Assembly: GCA_964628055.1 (NCBI GenBank)
Contig: CAZVNL010000019.1
Span: 1 to 44,283 of the forward strand
Length of the DNA stretch: 44,283 bases
Reading direction: 5' to 3'
Source of the DNA: CAZBEL01 sp964628055
GTDB lineage: Bacteria; Fidelibacterota; Marinisomatia; Marinisomatales; TCS56
The position numbers and the translations under genes were made by a program. Of this stretch, positions 1 to 8,804 are shown piece after piece. Position 1 is the stretch's first letter, and every line of letters begins with the position of its first letter. The notes under the pieces were generated by a model that saw nothing but the letters and a program-made list of their open reading frames with translations, was not told where the DNA came from and searched no databases.

Positions 1-1
1 G

Positions 2-277
2 CTCTATGAGCACACTATTGATCGTCTGTCCTCCCGATGGGACCGCTTCTCTTGGTTCGGCGTTCAGCCGGTTTCTGCCAAAGGCCAGCTTCCGGTCGCT
101 TCCCAACGATTACCAAGCATTTAACTTGTCCCGGCGCTTGAGGCAATCCTCATTGAGGCCCTTGAGCCTCAACAAAACCGTAAGCGTGGAGACGATCTCT
201 CAGCAGTTGAATACCTCCAAGTCGAGGATCCAGCGAACAAGAAGAAGAGAATCAAAGAGACAATAGACGGTTTGTAG
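2..277 (+). pseudogene. GIY-YIG-nuclease-like protein, C-terminal part, interrupted by an in-frame stop
   Basis: The frame starting at base 2 is open from the window edge and reads RWDRFSWFGVQPV, then a TAA at 122-124. The same frame continues for 50 more codons with LEAILIEALEP, NRKRGDDLSAVEYLQVEDP and a basic end, stopping at TAG 275-277. The two pieces together resemble the C-terminal half of a family of GIY-YIG-domain proteins; that family assignment is from memory of these motifs, not from a search. The GIY-YIG catalytic motif itself would lie upstream, outside the window. Because the frame is kept on both sides of the TAA, a single nonsense change (or a base-call error) is the simplest explanation. 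The ATG-initiated frame at 6-266 overlaps it in another phase and looks like a shadow. An attC-like hairpin follows 15 bp after the stop, as in a gene cassette. Confidence 0.5.
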
Positions 278-291
278 GAGAAGGTATAGAT

Positions 292-348
292 GTGGAACAA
301 ACGCTTGTAGCATACGGCGCGCCGCAGCTAAAGCGTAGTGCGTTAAAC
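292..348 (+). other. attC-like (59-base-element-like) imperfect hairpin
   Basis: A compact imperfect inverted repeat lies just after the GIY-YIG-like frame. ACGCTT at 301-306 pairs with AAGCGT at 331-336 and TAGC at 308-311 with GCTA at 327-330, with one extra G (307) on the left arm. The top of the hairpin is the self-complementary CGGCGCGCCG at 315-324. To the right is GTTAAAC (342-348), which fits the GTTRRRY core of integron attC sites. To the left is GTGGAAC (292-298), which keeps the AAC of the inverse core but not the whole RYYYAAC consensus. A single extrahelical base on the left arm and a total of 57 bp also fit attC. Against it, the spacers are unequal (2 and 5 nt) and the left core is off-consensus. 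A plain terminator hairpin is the alternative. Confidence 0.35.
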
Positions 349-380
349 CACCTACCACCAACCCCTCCCCCAATAATATC

Positions 381-3300
381 TTAAGCCATCCCTAAAGTCT
401 TTTTAGCTTTTTGCATGGCCAGGTGCATGCGGCGGGCTTGTAAGACAAACGTTTCCAGCCGCGCTTCGATGAGTTGGGGAAAGGGATTCCCATCGCTCTC
501 AATAGTCAACACGGGCAAATTGGGAACCTCCCGCGTCACCAGCTCCGTCATCCGGTCATGACGAAACCGAAGGAGGTGCTCCCGGTCAAGACTGAGATTC
601 AAAATGGATTCGCTCAAGCGATTGGGCATGCAGCCGAAGGGTCCAATGGCGATGGCGCCGCAAAACTCCTTCCCCACTTCCGCGGCGGGCCCCCCCACGG
701 TGACGATGGCTTCACCGGTCAAATAACGCGAGAGAAACGTCTCCCCCGTCTCCATGACGTGATCCAGGTCTAAAATACGAGGAATATACCAACCCGATTG
801 GGCCATGATGGTCTTGATTTTATGCTCGGCCCGACGCATGACTTGATGGCGAATCTGGTGTGCGAACCGCGCCCTGGCCCCGTTCAACTTCTGGAGAATC
901 CGCTTTGCCACCAACCAATCGATATAATATACCCACTCGTGGATGGGCGCCACGTGGGTAATAATACCGCTGGCAGCTAACTGCTCCGGTAACCAGCGCC
1001 GGGAAAGGCTCTCCTTACGCACATAAATCTCCCCGACTAAAATAATTTGTGGCACTTCCTGGGGAGGCAGGTGGTAGGGAATTTCCCGTAGCGCCTGGGC
1101 GGCCTGGGATATTGCCGCAAAGAACGCCGCCTTACCCCGCTCCAGCCCTCGAATGACCTCCTGCCAAATCTCCTGGAACCGCTCGCGGGCGGCGTCCACA
1201 TCCTGGGCTACCACCAACATGGCGTTGTAAATATCCTCAAAAATATCGGCAATGACCACCGCATTCCAGGTTAAGAGCGTAAAGGCCGTGCCCAAACCAC
1301 CATAGCCATCCTCACTGGTCATGGAAAAAAAAGTAACATCCTCGATCTGGCGCTTCCTGATGAAGTCACCCAAGAAATCCTTGTACTGACCAAAACGACA
1401 CGGCCCGTTTGCCGTGGGCATGAAGTAGACGGAGATCTCCCCTTCGGGACGCTTCTGCTGAAGATACTGAATTAAGGCTCCGGTGGTAAGCTGAAGGGGC
1501 AAGCACTCCTTACAGGTGGTATTGGCGCGCCCTAGTTTCAAATCCTCCTCGGTCATGGGAGGTAACACCACGGTACGAATTCCCTGACTGCGGTACGCGG
1601 CAGCAATCCCCTGGCTGGCAAAGGATCCCATGGAAGCGAACACCATTCGCACCCGGGGGTCGAATAGATCAACACACTCCCCCTGAGAAGTGTAAATAAA
1701 ATATTCCTTATCCCGTAACACGGAGCGGGCGGATCGAAACTGCTTTTTACCGCCGGTTACCTTTTTGGCCTGAGGCAATTTCCGGTATCTGGCGACAATA
1801 TCTAAAAAGGCCTCGATACGGGTCTCCAGTCCGGCATCGGCGGTATGGTTATCCAATTCCAGGGTTAAGGAAGGCTTAGACCCAAGGATGTCCCGGAAGT
1901 ATCCCACGATAAAGGAGTCGGGACCGCAAGAGAAATTCGTGAGGTAAGTCCCAAAAAGTTGGGGATGATCCTTGATGTAGTGAGCCCCTTTTAAGTTGAC
2001 TTGGCCCATAGACCAATACATGTGCTCTTTTCCCTCGAAAGACTGGAGAGCCAGGCAATCCACCGGTATGATGGTAATTCCGCGAGAGGCAAATTTATGA
2101 GGGATACCCTTATTAGCTTCCGGTGCGTAAGCATTATAGGGCCGACCAAACAGTACCACCCCGATGCGAGTGGGATCGGTTTCCAGCTCGCGAAGGGCTT
2201 CCGCGCCCAGGCGGTGCAGGTGTCTGTGAAGGGCTTCTTGTACCAGCCACGCCTGACGGAAGGCTGCCCGAACGGCGCTGCGACTTCGTTTCAAGGTACG
2301 AGCCAAGGGGAGGAACTGTTCTCGAATCGTTGCTAAATCCCTGGAAAAATCCAACACGGGAGTTAATATTCCTTTAAAACCACCCAGCGACTGCTCGAAC
2401 GCACTTTTCAAATAATAAGCCTCACCCTGTAAAAGGGGACAGGTACGGGAATCTTTTTCATTACCGGCCACCCGCACTCCTAAGATATGGGGCAGAAAAA
2501 GGTAATCGGGTTGCTGTTGAATTAGATCGTAAAAATAGCCGTGGGCAATATCGCAGGGGTAGCAAAACGGGGCCGCCACTATATCGATCCCCTCACTGGC
2601 CACCTCCCGGGCCAGGACGGGTCGAAAACCCAGCGTGGCGAAAAAGTTGGCAAATAGGGGGTAATAGGTGTTCGTAAGAAATGATCGCGACAATCCCACG
2701 GTAGGCGCATCAGGAGGTATGGCCGTGAGGTCGGGAGCGTATTCCTCGAATACCAACTTCTGCCGGGTAACAACCAAATCGTGATCCCCAGCCTTGATTT
2801 TCACCTTCTTTCGGAGGTTGTAATACAGGTTGCACGCCCCCCCGAAAGGATAAGTCTTATTTTCAATGACAATGCGGTTAATGGTACAAGCCAGGTCGCA
2901 CTTTTCCTTCCCCCCCGTACATTTAAAGGTCGACTTGTAATTCACCTCCCGCTCTAAGAGGGTCTTCAGGTCAAACCACTGCTCTTCCAGAAGGCCCTGT
3001 TGCAGACGATGTTTCACTTCCAGGGCTACCCCGTAAGCCCCCATTAGACCCGGTTCGGGTGGCACGATGATTTCCTTCCCCGAAAGGGCCGCCATGGCGA
3101 TGGGAACCGCCCGGTTGTAGCAGACACCCCCTTGCATGAATACCTTCTTCCCCACCGGTCGCGCCCCCTTCACCCGGTTGACGTAATTCATGCAGATGGA
3201 ATACACCAACCCGGCCACGATGTCGGCCTTGGGGATCCCCTCGTGGTAACTGTTTTTAATGTCCGAGGAGATAAAGGCTGCGCACTGGTCGTTGAAGTTC

Positions 3301-4685
3301 GGCGGACGCTCCCCTTTCAACGCCCATTGAGCAATGTCTTCCATGGCAATGCCCAGGGTCTCCTTGGCCGACTCCTCTAAAAAGGAACCGGTCCCGGCAG
3401 AACAAGCTTCGTTCATGGCATAATCGCTGGCCACGCCATTGGTGATGTAGGTGTATTTGGCGTCCTGACCGCCAATTTCAAAGAGCGTATCCACGGCAGG
3501 ATCAAAATGACAAGCCGCCACGGCATGGGCGATGATTTCGTTTATTACGCCATCGGTTAAGGCGTGTAAACCGGCGATTTTGCGACCCGAGCCCGTTACC
3601 CCTAACCCGCGTATTTTGATCTCCAACCCCTCAAGTTGTTCGAGGAGCGAACGGTAGCAATTGCGCGAGGCCGTGACGGGATCCCCGTTGGTCCGCAAGT
3701 ATTCACTAAGTAGTATTTTCTCGTCCCGCTCCCGCATTAAGACTACTTTTGTCGTCGTTGACCCAACGTCCAGACCAAGAATGCACACCTCCCCAGCCTC
3801 CGGAACGCCCCGTTCCATAGAGGCGAAGGTGACCCGATCAGTAAAGTCTCTCAAGGGGGGATGGTAGTCAAACTGGGAGGTCCGGGTAGTAAACAATTCC
3901 TGGGATTGACGACTGGCTTGGGCAGGATGCTCCAAAGCCCACAGGGCGGCCCCTAACGCTTCAAAATAGACGGCTTCAGAAGGAATCGTTAAATGATCGA
4001 TGGTTTGCTGGAGGTAATCCACCATCACCGGGATTCGGGTTGTACCTCCCACCATCATGATGCGTTGTTTCGGCGTATTCTTTAACAATTCCAACACCTT
4101 TTCGGCCATCATTTTACTCAAGCCGGCCACTACCTGACCCTTAGGTACGCCAATGTTAGTGGCATGGGTACAATCGCTTTTACAAAATACGGAGCACCGG
4201 CCCGAAACATGATAGGGCTCTTCATTTTGCGAGAACTGGATGGCTTCCTCCAGGTTTACATTCATTCGACGGGTCTGTTGTAAGAAAAACTCCCCGGTTC
4301 CCGAAGCACACTTATTCCCTGTGTACACTTTACTGATCTTGCCGTTGGCATCCAGTTGATAGACCATAAACGTTTCACCCCCGGCGCTGATAATGGCATT
4401 ATATTGGGGTCCATGACCGTTCACATAACGATACGCCTGCTCCACTGCTAAGGGTTCGGAGATGGTGGGGAGCGTCAGGAAACTCTTAAATTTCCGGCCG
4501 GTAACGGCTATATGGTCAATGCCCTCCCTCCCTAACTGATGAAATAAGTCATTGATGACTTGCTTGGGGTTCCCTTCATGAGGTTGGGAGAGAACCCGCT
4601 TTACCTTGGGTTTCTGGCCATTTTTTTCCATGACCACCATCGTAATGGTGGAAGCCCCAGCACAAATGCCCACACTCCAGGTCAT
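381..4685 (-). CDS. Giant acyl-CoA-dehydratase-type activase (two ASKHA ATPase domains + DUF2229 + Cys-rich C-terminal region)
   Basis: A 1434-residue cytosolic protein of the BadF/BadG/BcrA/BcrD (HgdC-like) activase family. Such activases use ATP hydrolysis and a [4Fe-4S] cluster to drive low-potential electrons into 2-hydroxyacyl-CoA dehydratases or related double-cubane proteins. A first ASKHA domain occupies roughly residues 1-250, with CASGTGEF near 126-132 and further Cys at 164, 168 and 172. A second has DVGSTTTK at 306-313, EIGGQDAKY at 403-411, NEACSAGTGSF at 425-435 and QGGVCYN at 518-524. A Cys cluster near 589-618 precedes a DUF2229-type domain starting about 662. Further conserved-looking Cys follow in FCYPC (708-712), CKEC (about 1055), GPCRFGQY (about 1095) and FCGAIAIGPFGC (about 1345). 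The single polypeptide is far longer than a stand-alone activase of about 260 residues. No separate dehydratase subunit is visible nearby, so the substrate is unknown. AGAGGGCTTA precedes the ATG. Confidence 0.85.
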   Translation of the reverse strand: MTWSVGICAGASTITMVVMEKNGQKPKVKRVLSQPHEGNPKQVINDLFHQLGREGIDHIAVTGRKFKSFLTLPTISEPLAVEQAYRYVNGHGPQYNAIISAGGETFMVYQLDANGKISKVYTGNKCASGTGEFFLQQTRRMNVNLEEAIQFSQNEEPYHVSGRCSVFCKSDCTHATNIGVPKGQVVAGLSKMMAEKVLELLKNTPKQRIMMVGGTTRIPVMVDYLQQTIDHLTIPSEAVYFEALGAALWALEHPAQASRQSQELFTTRTSQFDYHPPLRDFTDRVTFASMERGVPEAGEVCILGLDVGSTTTKVVLMRERDEKILLSEYLRTNGDPVTASRNCYRSLLEQLEGLEIKIRGLGVTGSGRKIAGLHALTDGVINEIIAHAVAACHFDPAVDTLFEIGGQDAKYTYITNGVASDYAMNEACSAGTGSFLEESAKETLGIAMEDIAQWALKGERPPNFNDQCAAFISSDIKNSYHEGIPKADIVAGLVYSICMNYVNRVKGARPVGKKVFMQGGVCYNRAVPIAMAALSGKEIIVPPEPGLMGAYGVALEVKHRLQQGLLEEQWFDLKTLLEREVNYKSTFKCTGGKEKCDLACTINRIVIENKTYPFGGACNLYYNLRKKVKIKAGDHDLVVTRQKLVFEEYAPDLTAIPPDAPTVGLSRSFLTNTYYPLFANFFATLGFRPVLAREVASEGIDIVAAPFCYPCDIAHGYFYDLIQQQPDYLFLPHILGVRVAGNEKDSRTCPLLQGEAYYLKSAFEQSLGGFKGILTPVLDFSRDLATIREQFLPLARTLKRSRSAVRAAFRQAWLVQEALHRHLHRLGAEALRELETDPTRIGVVLFGRPYNAYAPEANKGIPHKFASRGITIIPVDCLALQSFEGKEHMYWSMGQVNLKGAHYIKDHPQLFGTYLTNFSCGPDSFIVGYFRDILGSKPSLTLELDNHTADAGLETRIEAFLDIVARYRKLPQAKKVTGGKKQFRSARSVLRDKEYFIYTSQGECVDLFDPRVRMVFASMGSFASQGIAAAYRSQGIRTVVLPPMTEEDLKLGRANTTCKECLPLQLTTGALIQYLQQKRPEGEISVYFMPTANGPCRFGQYKDFLGDFIRKRQIEDVTFFSMTSEDGYGGLGTAFTLLTWNAVVIADIFEDIYNAMLVVAQDVDAARERFQEIWQEVIRGLERGKAAFFAAISQAAQALREIPYHLPPQEVPQIILVGEIYVRKESLSRRWLPEQLAASGIITHVAPIHEWVYYIDWLVAKRILQKLNGARARFAHQIRHQVMRRAEHKIKTIMAQSGWYIPRILDLDHVMETGETFLSRYLTGEAIVTVGGPAAEVGKEFCGAIAIGPFGCMPNRLSESILNLSLDREHLLRFRHDRMTELVTREVPNLPVLTIESDGNPFPQLIEARLETFVLQARRMHLAMQKAKKTLGMA

Positions 4686-5011
4686 TAAGCCCTCTTAATT
4701 AACTTCGCATAGCAGTCTTTTTCTTCTATACGAATACCTCTCTTAATTTTACTGCTCAGTACATTAAAGTTATGACTTCGGACTTTGTCTAACGGTACGG
4801 ACGTACTTCACAAATGGCGATCGACTACTGTAATAACATGAGCGCTTCAGAAGGGAGTTCAATAACTTTTTGACTCCCGTAACCTGGACCAAATTCATGT
4901 TAAAACAGCTTATTTTAACTGCTCTAATATAAACCAAAGTAAAATATAAGGTAGCTTCTTTTTCCAGGCTGGTAGTCCCGGTAGGGGAGTTACAAAGTAA
5001 AAATGGCTTAT
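4686..5011. other. Intergenic region with two small hairpins, no gene
   Basis: I see no credible coding frame in these 326 bp; the frame at 4770-5276 on the minus strand is an out-of-phase shadow running into the DUF4340 gene. Two inverted repeats are present. GGGAGT (4853-4858) pairs with ACTCCC (4873-4878), extendable by CAA/TTG around a one-base bulge, and GTTAAAA (4899-4905) pairs with TTTTAAC (4913-4919). Lying after the DUF4340 stop and before the activase, they may form the 3' end of the ABC operon transcript, but neither has a clear U-tract. The activase promoter presumably lies in the A+T-rich stretch at 4690-4770. Confidence 0.4.
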
Positions 5012-5581
5012 CTACGAAGTGGTTGTATCTGGCGGGGGGACCTCTGGTGTGGGTTTCGGTTTGGGCTTTTCGCCCCAGTAAGTTTCCCGGGTTTGCAACT
5101 GGTAAATAATGTTGGCATTGGTCTGGTACACTTCCGGCTTCCCGGGAAAGCGGACGTAGTTCCGGCTCCAATCCGTTTTGGAATTGCCGAACACGACCCG
5201 ACTCAACACCTCCCCGGCCACATCCTTCAAAGTCAAAAAAGTCCCCGTAGAATCGTCCACCGAGTACTTGATCCACTTTGCCGGGTTCTTTGACACTATG
5301 GATTGGCGCTTAATCGTAAGGACATTTTTAAAGAAATTATCCAGGGAGCGTTTTTTCACCACCAGGGAGTCGTTGCCCACAATCTGCCAACTGGTGTCCA
5401 CCAGGGTTAATTCTAACGTATCGGTACCCTTTTCAATCCTGATCCTGTATACCTCGTCAGGATCGATGGAGAACACGTCCACCGTTTGGGTCCGGTACCG
5501 GTTTTGACTGAACATATTGATAACCACCAGAATGATCAGTACCAAGATCACTCCACCCACCAGGGTCAATCGTTTAGTCAT
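5012..5581 (-). CDS. DUF4340-domain membrane-anchored protein of the Gld-like ABC operon
   Basis: The start chosen is the internal ATG at 5581 (sequence MTKRLTLVGG), 189 residues. It has a perfect GGAGG five bases upstream, and its ATG overlaps the stop of the preceding gene by 8 bp (ATGACTAA). The longer frame would begin inside the upstream gene without such a site. The N-terminus is a single membrane helix (about residues 7-24), followed by a periplasmic domain with the DUF4340 pattern of short beta strands (VYRIRIEKG, LELTLVDTSWQIV), and a Pro/Lys-rich tail. DUF4340 proteins commonly accompany GldG-type auxiliary proteins of ABC transporters. The molecular role is not established. It is the last gene of the operon that begins at 8744. 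Confidence 0.75.
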   Translation of the reverse strand: MTKRLTLVGGVILVLIILVVINMFSQNRYRTQTVDVFSIDPDEVYRIRIEKGTDTLELTLVDTSWQIVGNDSLVVKKRSLDNFFKNVLTIKRQSIVSKNPAKWIKYSVDDSTGTFLTLKDVAGEVLSRVVFGNSKTDWSRNYVRFPGKPEVYQTNANIIYQLQTRETYWGEKPKPKPTPEVPPPDTTTS

Positions 5582-7091
5582 AGAGTTCCTCCAGGATACT
5601 TGCCTGACGTTTATTCCGTCGCATACGGAAAAACCCAAAGGCGATGATTAAAAGTGAAGGCAGGATAATATTCACCCATTTCCAGGTACGTTTGGTGTCG
5701 TCGGAGATTTCTTTCAGGGGACGGTTAGTAATTTCCCGGGAACGGAGGGCGATCAACTCCCGGTCGCCCATGAGGTAATCCACTGCATTTAGGACAAAAA
5801 CGTGGTTTTCCGGAGAGGCCCCACCCCCATCATCCAAAAGAAACTCCGAATCGGAAACCAAAATAATTTGGCCCATGAGGTTGTTCTCCGGATTGCTGAT
5901 TTGGGAACGGGCAGCCAAGACCTTTTTAGGCTGATTTAACTTTTTCAGCAAGGGATTGGCCTGGGGATCGGGGTTCAGGTTGTAAAAGCCCGTCATAGTG
6001 GCCGTGTGATCCGAGGTGGTGAGAAGGGGGGTGACGGAAATGTTGGAGTCGGCAGCAGTGGAATCCAGTTTAATTTCGCTGGGGAAGATGAGCTGCATCT
6101 GTTCCAGGCCACCTACCACCGGATCGTCGCTGTTGAAATTGCGAATGATAGGCAGAAAGGGGTATTCCATAGGCACATTCATCCGGAAAAATCCCACATT
6201 TTGCATGACGTTCACACGACCACAAACACGATCCAAAACCAGGTTTTCCTGGATGTGAAGCCCATATTGATCCAAAAGATCGAAGATGTTGGACTTGATC
6301 GCGCTGCCTCGCTGGGTCCGAAGATTGGGCTTGACCCTTCCCTGGGCCAATAATACCCCACCGCCACGGGCAATGAAATCTTTCAGGTTATTTTCCTCGT
6401 CAGTAGAGAGAGAATCTTGAACACCGTTCATTAAAATAACCCCAATGGTCTCCGGAACGGGATTCTGGAGGTTGATGGAGCGCACCTGATAGCTCTGCCG
6501 GAGCAGGTTGGTGATATTACCGTTGGCCGGCGTTTCATCTCCGGCGCGGGCGATGGCCAATACCTTCTTTTCCGTATCCACCAACTTTTTAATCTTGGTA
6601 GTAATGGCATATTCCAGGCCCGTGGTGGTCTGGATCACGGGAAGAACTTCCCGCTTGTCTTCATAAAGGATGACCATCCCCATAAAGACTTTCTTTACCT
6701 CTAACTTATCATTCTCCACAACTTGCAGTTGAACCGGTTGAATCCCCGACTTTTGGGCATCCTTTTCCAGATCCTCATCCGTTTCCGGACTGTAAAACTC
6801 GAAGCGGATATTGCCGTTGGAGTAAGCCTCATACTCTTCCAGAATGTCCTGTAAGTACCGCCGATTATTTCCGTATTCTCCCGGTAGGTTGTCAGAAAAA
6901 TAAACCTTCATGGTGAGCAGGTCGTCGATTTTGCCCACTATGGAGCGGCTGGATTCCGAGAGGGAGTAAATCTTGTTATCGGTTAGGTCCTGGCGCAGAA
7001 ACCAGTTACGGGAAATCATATTCACTAAAACCAGGATGACCAATAAAACCACAGCCGGGAGTAAAATAGAGCGCCGCATACCCAGTTTCAT
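5574..7091 (-). CDS. GldG-like ABC transporter auxiliary protein
   Basis: 505 residues from the ATG at 7091, which sits 5 nt after GGAGG; a GTG four codons earlier (7103) would overlap the upstream stop and is less likely. An N-terminal transmembrane helix (about residues 8-26) is followed by RQDLTDNKIYSLS, the segment typical of the GldG/ABC_transp_aux family. A large extracytoplasmic domain then contains a ThuA-like/DUF-type segment (VILMNGVQDSLSTDEENNL and GGGVLLAQGR). A C-terminal helix near 470-490 precedes a basic tail. GldG-type proteins pair with a GldF permease and GldA ATPase; in Bacteroidota they are linked to gliding, but homologues are widespread in non-gliders. The export substrate cannot be read from the sequence. 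Confidence 0.85.
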   Translation of the reverse strand: MKLGMRRSILLPAVVLLVILVLVNMISRNWFLRQDLTDNKIYSLSESSRSIVGKIDDLLTMKVYFSDNLPGEYGNNRRYLQDILEEYEAYSNGNIRFEFYSPETDEDLEKDAQKSGIQPVQLQVVENDKLEVKKVFMGMVILYEDKREVLPVIQTTTGLEYAITTKIKKLVDTEKKVLAIARAGDETPANGNITNLLRQSYQVRSINLQNPVPETIGVILMNGVQDSLSTDEENNLKDFIARGGGVLLAQGRVKPNLRTQRGSAIKSNIFDLLDQYGLHIQENLVLDRVCGRVNVMQNVGFFRMNVPMEYPFLPIIRNFNSDDPVVGGLEQMQLIFPSEIKLDSTAADSNISVTPLLTTSDHTATMTGFYNLNPDPQANPLLKKLNQPKKVLAARSQISNPENNLMGQIILVSDSEFLLDDGGGASPENHVFVLNAVDYLMGDRELIALRSREITNRPLKEISDDTKRTWKWVNIILPSLLIIAFGFFRMRRNKRQASILEELYD

Positions 7092-7093
7092 GA

Positions 7094-7807
7094 TTACCTC
7101 CACTTCCTTACTTCAAGATTCTGGACGGTGAGATACAGGAAAAACCCGATAACGGAAGCAAAATAAATGAGGTTCCGAGTATCGATAACACCCCGGGAAA
7201 TATTGGAATAGTGGTAGTCCACACTCAAATACTGGATCAACCCCGCCAGGGTGGACGGCACAAACAGCAACAGTTTATCCAAGAGAAAGAAGACTAAAAC
7301 AATGAATACCCCGATAATAAAAGCCACCACCTGGTTGTCCGTAACGCTGCTGGCAAAGGTGCCAATGGCAGCATAAACGGCGCCGACCAACGCCAGGCCA
7401 AAATAGCCGCTGAACACAGCGCCGTAATCAATGTTCGTTCCAACACTCATCAGGGTAATAAGATGCACCACCGTAGCCAGTAACCCTAACAGAATCAGAG
7501 ATAATGCAGCTAAGAATTTCCCGGCCACGAACTCCGTGTAATGGAGGGGTAACGTGGATACGATTTCCATGGTCCCCAGGTTGTTCTCCCGGGCAATCAG
7601 CCCCATGGTGACGGCGGGGATGAAAAAGAGGTACACCAGAGGAATAATACTGAATAAAGCGCGCATATCGGACTGGTCGTACAGAAAGAAGGTGTTCATG
7701 AAAAAATAACCGTTCACCACGGCAAAGATCACCAGGAAAATGTAGGCCATAGGACTGTTGAAGAAGGACCTGATTTCCCTTAGGTAAATGGTTTTAACGT
7801 TATGCAT
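7094..7807 (-). CDS. ABC-2 type permease (GldF-like)
   Basis: The start taken is the ATG at 7807 (MHNVKTIYLREIRSFF), preceded by AGGAGG at 5 nt and overlapping the ATPase stop by 8 bp (ATGCATAA), the same arrangement as at the GldG/DUF4340 junction. The 237-residue product has about six hydrophobic segments, with a first helix after SPMAYIFLV and the family-typical RENNLGTMEIVSTLPLHYTEFVAGKF cytoplasmic loop (cited in parts: RENNLGTMEIVSTLP). It is the membrane channel half for the adjacent ATPase. The gap to the GldG-like gene is 2 bp, so the four genes are almost certainly one translationally coupled transcript. Confidence 0.88.
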   Translation of the reverse strand: MHNVKTIYLREIRSFFNSPMAYIFLVIFAVVNGYFFMNTFFLYDQSDMRALFSIIPLVYLFFIPAVTMGLIARENNLGTMEIVSTLPLHYTEFVAGKFLAALSLILLGLLATVVHLITLMSVGTNIDYGAVFSGYFGLALVGAVYAAIGTFASSVTDNQVVAFIIGVFIVLVFFLLDKLLLFVPSTLAGLIQYLSVDYHYSNISRGVIDTRNLIYFASVIGFFLYLTVQNLEVRKWR

Positions 7808-8744
7808 GGGCACCTCCTGGGAGGGTAAGTTGCCTAAAGAGATCTTCAAGATTGGTACTGCGCGGGGTCATTTTCAGGATGACCCATTGGGAGTGCACCG
7901 CATATTGGAAAATGTTCTCCCGGGGATCGGTTTCCCGGGGGTACTCTAGTTGCAGGAGATGATAGCCCTTTTTCGCCTCCACCTTCACCATTTTTACTTC
8001 CGCGATGGCTACGGAGAGATTATCCAGGCTTTGTTGGTCGGCGTTTTTCACCTCCAGCGTGAGGAAGGTATTCCCCATGAAATTGCTGATTAATTCATCG
8101 CTGGTCCCGTCGGCTACAATCTGTCCTTCATGAATAATCACGATCCGGTCCACCGTGGCTTGGATTTCCTGGAGGATATGACTGGAGATGAGGACCAGCT
8201 TTTCCTTACCCAGCTTTTTAATTAATTCCCTGATCTCTACAATCTGGTTGGGGTCCAATCCCGTCACCGGTTCGTCGAGGATTAAAATCTCTGGATCGTG
8301 GAGCATGGCAGCCGCCAGACCGATGCGTTGTTTATAACCCTTGGAACACGTTCCAATCTCGCGATGAACCACACCTTTCAACCCACATTGGTCCACGACC
8401 CGAGACAGGGCTTGCTTAAACTGTTTACCTCGAATCTCCCGAATCGCACCCACGAACTCCAAATAATCGTGGACTTTCATCTCCGGATAAAGGGGGTTGA
8501 ATTCGGGAAGGTAACCCACCATTTGCTGAATTTCGTGGGTGTGCTCAAGAATGTTGTAATCGTTGACTTCTACCGTACCGGCAGTGGGGATTAGATAACC
8601 TGTAATGACTTTAAGCGTGGTGGATTTTCCAGCCCCATTGGCGCCTAAGAAACCGACGATTTCTCCGTCATTCACATTAAAACTGATGCCGCGCACCGCC
8701 TGAACCGATCCGTAGAACTTCTTTAACGCTTTCACCTTAATCAT
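7800..8744 (-). CDS. ABC transporter ATP-binding protein (GldA-like)
   Basis: A 314-residue ATPase with Walker A GANGAGKS (34-41), the signature segment CSKGYKQR (133-140, in the place of the usual LSGGQ) and Walker B ILILDEP (153-159) followed by VTGLDP. The final 90 residues form a C-terminal extension after the switch His (SSHILQE), seen in GldA/CcmA-like exporters. It begins the operon that continues through permease, GldG-like and DUF4340 genes. AAAGGAGG lies about 10 nt before the ATG. It energises the Gld-type complex at the inner membrane; direction of transport is inferred as export from family membership. Confidence 0.92.
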   Translation of the reverse strand: MIKVKALKKFYGSVQAVRGISFNVNDGEIVGFLGANGAGKSTTLKVITGYLIPTAGTVEVNDYNILEHTHEIQQMVGYLPEFNPLYPEMKVHDYLEFVGAIREIRGKQFKQALSRVVDQCGLKGVVHREIGTCSKGYKQRIGLAAAMLHDPEILILDEPVTGLDPNQIVEIRELIKKLGKEKLVLISSHILQEIQATVDRIVIIHEGQIVADGTSDELISNFMGNTFLTLEVKNADQQSLDNLSVAIAEVKMVKVEAKKGYHLLQLEYPRETDPRENIFQYAVHSQWVILKMTPRSTNLEDLFRQLTLPGGAHA

Positions 8745-8804
8745 TCAGTCATCGCCTCCTTTAGTATATTTCTAAACGGAATTTAAGGTAGACTTATACA
8801 CCTT

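Noticed and set aside
122..124. In-frame TAA in the GIY-YIG-like gene as a recoded codon
   Set aside because: TAA is not a known selenocysteine or pyrrolysine codon and no recoding structure is evident; nonsense mutation or sequencing error is simpler.
6..266. ATG-started frame of 86 codons at the left edge
   Set aside because: The alternative frame beginning at base 2 carries recognisable family motifs on both sides of its TAA; this one has none and is a shadow.
4770..5276. 168-codon minus-strand frame as a separate gene
   Set aside because: It overlaps the DUF4340 gene out of phase, shows no domain signal and has an unusual residue composition.
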